A DNA stretch of 64,000 bases, taken from contig NZ_CP092370.1 in NCBI RefSeq assembly GCF_028473145.1, positions 558,001-622,000 of the forward strand, given 5' to 3'. The notes beneath the pieces were generated by a model, which saw only the letters and a list, made by a program, of their open reading frames with translations, searched no databases and was not told the origin of the DNA. A program made the position numbers and the translations under genes. Positions 61,450 to 64,000 of the stretch are shown one piece after another (position 1 is the first letter of the stretch; every line of letters starts with the position of its first letter). This DNA comes from Flavobacterium sp. CBA20B-1 (GTDB taxonomy: Bacteria; Bacteroidota; Bacteroidia; Flavobacteriales; Flavobacteriaceae).

Positions 61450-62577
61450 ATGAATGTTTTAAAATATGTATTACTATCGGTTTTTATAGCTTTTATCAGT
61501 TGTAAAAAGGCTACAGAACTCACAAACGAAAAAATTAACAACCAAATTGAATTTGCCAACGGATTAGAAATACACAATTATGCCGATTTCACAGTTATGA
61601 AAGTTACCAAACCTTGGCCAAATGCTGAAAAATCATTTACATACGTTTGTGCAAAATCAAACAAAGAAATTCCTGATAGTTTATCGAAATATCCTTTTAT
61701 TCAAGTACCTGTAAAAAATTTGGTTGTGACTTCAACCACCCATATATCATCGGTTGTAGCTTTAAATCATTCAGATAAATTAGTAGGATTTCCCAATTTG
61801 AATTATATTTCTTCTGCGGTTGTTCGAAAAAAAATAGCGCAAGGTGGTATTCAAGAATTGTCTGACAAGGAAAATCTTAATTTTGAGAAAACAGTTGATT
61901 TGCAGCCCCAAATAATCGTTGGGTTGAGCATGGACAGTGAAACATCTAAATTCAACCAATTTGAAAAAGCCGGCATTCCGGTTTTGTATAATGCCGATTG
62001 GGTAGAAACTTCTCCATTAGGAAAAGCAGAATGGGTGAAATTTTTCGGAGTTTTATTTGATCAACAGCAAAAAGCCGATGAATATTTTAACAATATAGTT
62101 TCAGAATACACCAATGCCAAGAAGTTGGTAGAGAATGTTCGCAAGAAACCAACTGTTTTAAGCGGCGCTATTTTTCAGGATGTTTGGTATGTGCCACAAG
62201 GTGAAAGCTGGATGGCCGCGTTTATTAAAGATGCAGGTGGAAATTATTTGTGGAGTCATACAAAAGGCACTGGCAGTTTGTCATTGTCATTGGAAGCTGT
62301 TCTAGACAAAGCCTTAAATGCCAATATTTGGATTGGTCCTGGTGAATTTACCACTTATAATCAAATGACGGAAGCGAATAAACACTACGAAAAGTTTGCA
62401 CCTTATCAAAACAAACAAATTTATTCTTACTCAATAAAAAAAGGACCAACTGGCGGAATTGTCTTTTATGAAGATGCACCCAACCGACCTGATTTGGTGC
62501 TAAAAGATTTTATTTCGATTCTTCATCCGGAATTGCTTTCCAATTATAAGCCTGTATTTATTGAACCCCTAAAATAA
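61450..62577 (+). CDS. ABC-transporter substrate-binding lipoprotein (BtuF/FecB type)
   Basis: A 375-residue lipoprotein (lipobox FISC, Cys18) of the cluster-A-II (type III) periplasmic binding proteins. TSTTHISSVVALNHSDKLVG, the DLQPQIIVG segment, FNQFEKAGIPVLYNADWVE and GGNYLWSHTKG follow the FecB/BtuF scheme with two lobes joined by a long helix. It delivers corrinoid, haem or iron-siderophore to the permease. Given the riboswitch-controlled receptor elsewhere in the window, a corrinoid is likely but unproven. Its stop overlaps the permease ATG (TAATG). Confidence 0.85.
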   Translation: MNVLKYVLLSVFIAFISCKKATELTNEKINNQIEFANGLEIHNYADFTVMKVTKPWPNAEKSFTYVCAKSNKEIPDSLSKYPFIQVPVKNLVVTSTTHISSVVALNHSDKLVGFPNLNYISSAVVRKKIAQGGIQELSDKENLNFEKTVDLQPQIIVGLSMDSETSKFNQFEKAGIPVLYNADWVETSPLGKAEWVKFFGVLFDQQQKADEYFNNIVSEYTNAKKLVENVRKKPTVLSGAIFQDVWYVPQGESWMAAFIKDAGGNYLWSHTKGTGSLSLSLEAVLDKALNANIWIGPGEFTTYNQMTEANKHYEKFAPYQNKQIYSYSIKKGPTGGIVFYEDAPNRPDLVLKDFISILHPELLSNYKPVFIEPLK

Positions 62578-63599
62578 TGTTTAAAAACTATTTAAAATAT
62601 CATTTGTTACTTTTAGCATTCGTGGTAATTGCCGCAATTTGCAATTTAATGATTGGTTCGGTTCGTATTCCCGTGCTTGATATTATTGATATTTTAACGG
62701 GTAATTTCTCGGGAAAAGCCAGTTGGGAATACATTGTTTTAGAATACCGATTGCCAAAATTAATCATTGCGTGCGTTGTGGGAATGGCACTTTCAATAGC
62801 CGGAATGATGATGCAAACGCTTTTTCAAAACCCCATGGCTGAACCTTATATTTTGGGAGTGAGTTCTGGTGCAAGTTTGGGAGTTGCTATTTGTATTTTA
62901 GGGAAAAGTTTATTTTCTGCGGCTGTTCAAAATTATTTAAGCGGAAATGTAGCCATTATCCTTTTTGCTTTGGCAGGAAGCACTTTGGTTATGCTTATTA
63001 TTTTAGGAATTTCACAACGTGTTCGGCAAATAGCTACTTTATTAATAATTGGTTTAATGTTTAGTAGTTTTACGAGTGCTTTTGTAAATATTCTGGCTTA
63101 TTTTTCTACTGCCGAAGAACTAAAAAAATTCACGTTTTGGAGTTTAGGAAGTTTAGGAAATATTTCGTGGCAACAAATAGGCTTTATCGTTCCAATTATT
63201 TTAACAACTTTATCAGTTTCTTTTTTATTAAATAAACCACTGAATACGCTATTAATGGGAGAGCAATATGCAAAAACCATGGGCTTGAACATACAAAAAA
63301 TAAAATTTTTTATTATTTTAATCACGTGTTTGTTGGTAGCCGTTTGCACAGCTTTTGTAGGACCAATAGCTTTTCTTGGTTTAGCCGTACCGCATATTAC
63401 TCGTATTGTTTATAAAACCACCAATCACTTTCAATTGTTTATTGGTAATATCATAATTGGTGCATTGCTGCTTGTGGTGTGTGATATTATTTGCCAGTTA
63501 CCCGGAGAACAATTTATATTGCCCATCAATGCGGTAACATCTATATTAGGCGCGCCTTTGGTGATTTATTTGATGTTGAGAAAATCTAAAATTTCATAA
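62577..63599 (+). CDS. FecCD/BtuC-family ABC permease
   Basis: A 340-residue inner-membrane permease with about ten helices and the family marks EYRLPKLIIACVVGMALSIA, MMQTLFQNPMAEPYILGVSS and FVGPIAFLGLAVPHITRIVY (the coupling loop that contacts the ATPase). The protein is full length and intact. It is coupled to the binding protein by a one-base overlap. The ATPase normally found next is missing; the next gene is an unrelated one on the opposite strand, 3 bases after the stop codon. The ATPase must be encoded elsewhere. Confidence 0.9.
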   Translation: MFKNYLKYHLLLLAFVVIAAICNLMIGSVRIPVLDIIDILTGNFSGKASWEYIVLEYRLPKLIIACVVGMALSIAGMMMQTLFQNPMAEPYILGVSSGASLGVAICILGKSLFSAAVQNYLSGNVAIILFALAGSTLVMLIILGISQRVRQIATLLIIGLMFSSFTSAFVNILAYFSTAEELKKFTFWSLGSLGNISWQQIGFIVPIILTTLSVSFLLNKPLNTLLMGEQYAKTMGLNIQKIKFFIILITCLLVAVCTAFVGPIAFLGLAVPHITRIVYKTTNHFQLFIGNIIIGALLLVVCDIICQLPGEQFILPINAVTSILGAPLVIYLMLRKSKIS

Positions 63600-63602
63600 T
63601 AA

Positions 63603-64000
63603 TTACTTGTTTATTTGCTCTTTCAATACCAAAACAGGTACATCGGCATGATATGATAGCTGCTTACTTAAACTACTTGAAAATATCTTTTCAAAAAAGT
63701 TTAAATGACGTTTTACAATACACATTAAATCAATCAGTTGATCATCGATAAAAAAGAAAACGCTATCTTCTAATTTTTCATTTAAAACCGTATGAAAGCT
63801 TACGTTTGTAGCATTAAATTCTTTCTTCCAACTGTTTAAAACTTCCATTGCGCTTGGGTTTTCTTTTCGCAAAACATGCAACACTTTAACATCTGCATTC
63901 AAAGCTGCTGCAATTTTAATAATTTGCTGCAAACCAGCTTTATCACTTTCGCGAAGCATTGTTGCAAAACCAAAATGATTCAAACGTTTAAATGTTGCTT
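63603..64000 (-). CDS. Universal stress protein (N-terminus cut by window edge)
   Basis: The last 132 residues of a UspA-type protein. The reading frame is open through the right edge (A-T-F-K-R-L-N-H-F-G-F-A-T), so the first in-window start (a TTG at 63983) is not the real one. IIKIAAALNADVKVLHVLRK, the DLMCIVKRHLNFFEKIFSSS stretch and the terminal SYHADVPVLVLKE match the end of a Usp domain. This is likely the second of two domains, as in long Bacteroidota Usp proteins. Its stop codon lies 3 bases from that of the convergent permease gene. Confidence 0.75.
   Translation of the reverse strand, partial: ATFKRLNHFGFATMLRESDKAGLQQIIKIAAALNADVKVLHVLRKENPSAMEVLNSWKKEFNATNVSFHTVLNEKLEDSVFFFIDDQLIDLMCIVKRHLNFFEKIFSSSLSKQLSYHADVPVLVLKEQINK

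Noticed and set aside
1..64000. CRISPR arrays, transposases, integrases, tRNA or rRNA genes
   Set aside because: I looked in all gaps on both strands and saw no direct-repeat/spacer pattern, no such protein motifs and no cloverleaf-like sequences. The array borders also show no tRNA attachment site.

Overview
The window looks like a chromosomal segment of a low-GC Bacteroidota, most likely a member of the Flavobacteriaceae. The reasons are: AT-rich DNA, promoters of the TTTG-N19-TAnnTTTG type, start codons with no strong Shine-Dalgarno, abundant lipoproteins, and gene orders I know from flavobacterial genomes (TPR / aminotransferase / OstA / aroE / DUF349; relA-spoT / fur / purA; spoIIM / RDD / MoxR / DUF58 / DUF4129 / DUF4350). 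The genus cannot be fixed from sequence alone.

Region 1 (1-31882) is mostly housekeeping and mostly on the minus strand. In window order it holds: an NlpC/P60 cell-wall lipoprotein cut by the left edge; a DUF349 protein; aroE; a TPR protein; a class-III aminotransferase; an OstA-like LPS-transport protein; a very large SF1 helicase with a C-terminal nuclease domain; purA; a Fur-family regulator; a bifunctional RelA/SpoT; a small beta-barrel; an rRNA 2'-O-methyltransferase; and a tight six-gene MoxR-type membrane operon. Divergent RDD and TRIC-channel genes, an S41 peptidase, a serine hydrolase and menB follow. The last two genes are a TonB-dependent receptor and a YncE/DUF5074-like lipoprotein behind a clear cobalamin riboswitch with its own promoter.

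Region 2 (32277-61203) is about 29 kb of 33 genes, all on the plus strand. By inspection, 29 of the 33 products carry a lipobox, a Sec signal peptide or a membrane anchor. Recognisable members are DUF4261, DUF5713, DUF3592, DUF1963/YwqG, two WG-repeat proteins (one joined to a SecDF head-like domain), a 16-repeat MORN/YwqK protein, an SH3-like protein, a TPM protein and a LytS/LytTR two-component pair. Most others are unknown. A frameshifted MORN fragment, aborted signal-peptide starts, a lipoprotein whose natural start position reads ATA, a GC-rich outlier gene and a patch of palindromic repeats point to gene turnover. It resembles an accessory array of immunity-like or surface proteins. No toxin, transposase or integrase is visible.

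Region 3 (61450-64000) holds a substrate-binding lipoprotein and a FecCD/BtuC-type permease, then the C-terminal half of a universal stress protein cut by the right edge. Together with the riboswitch-controlled receptor, the binding protein and permease would form a corrinoid (or iron-complex) uptake route, so the 29-kb array appears to separate two halves of one uptake locus. No ABC ATPase for this transporter lies in the window.
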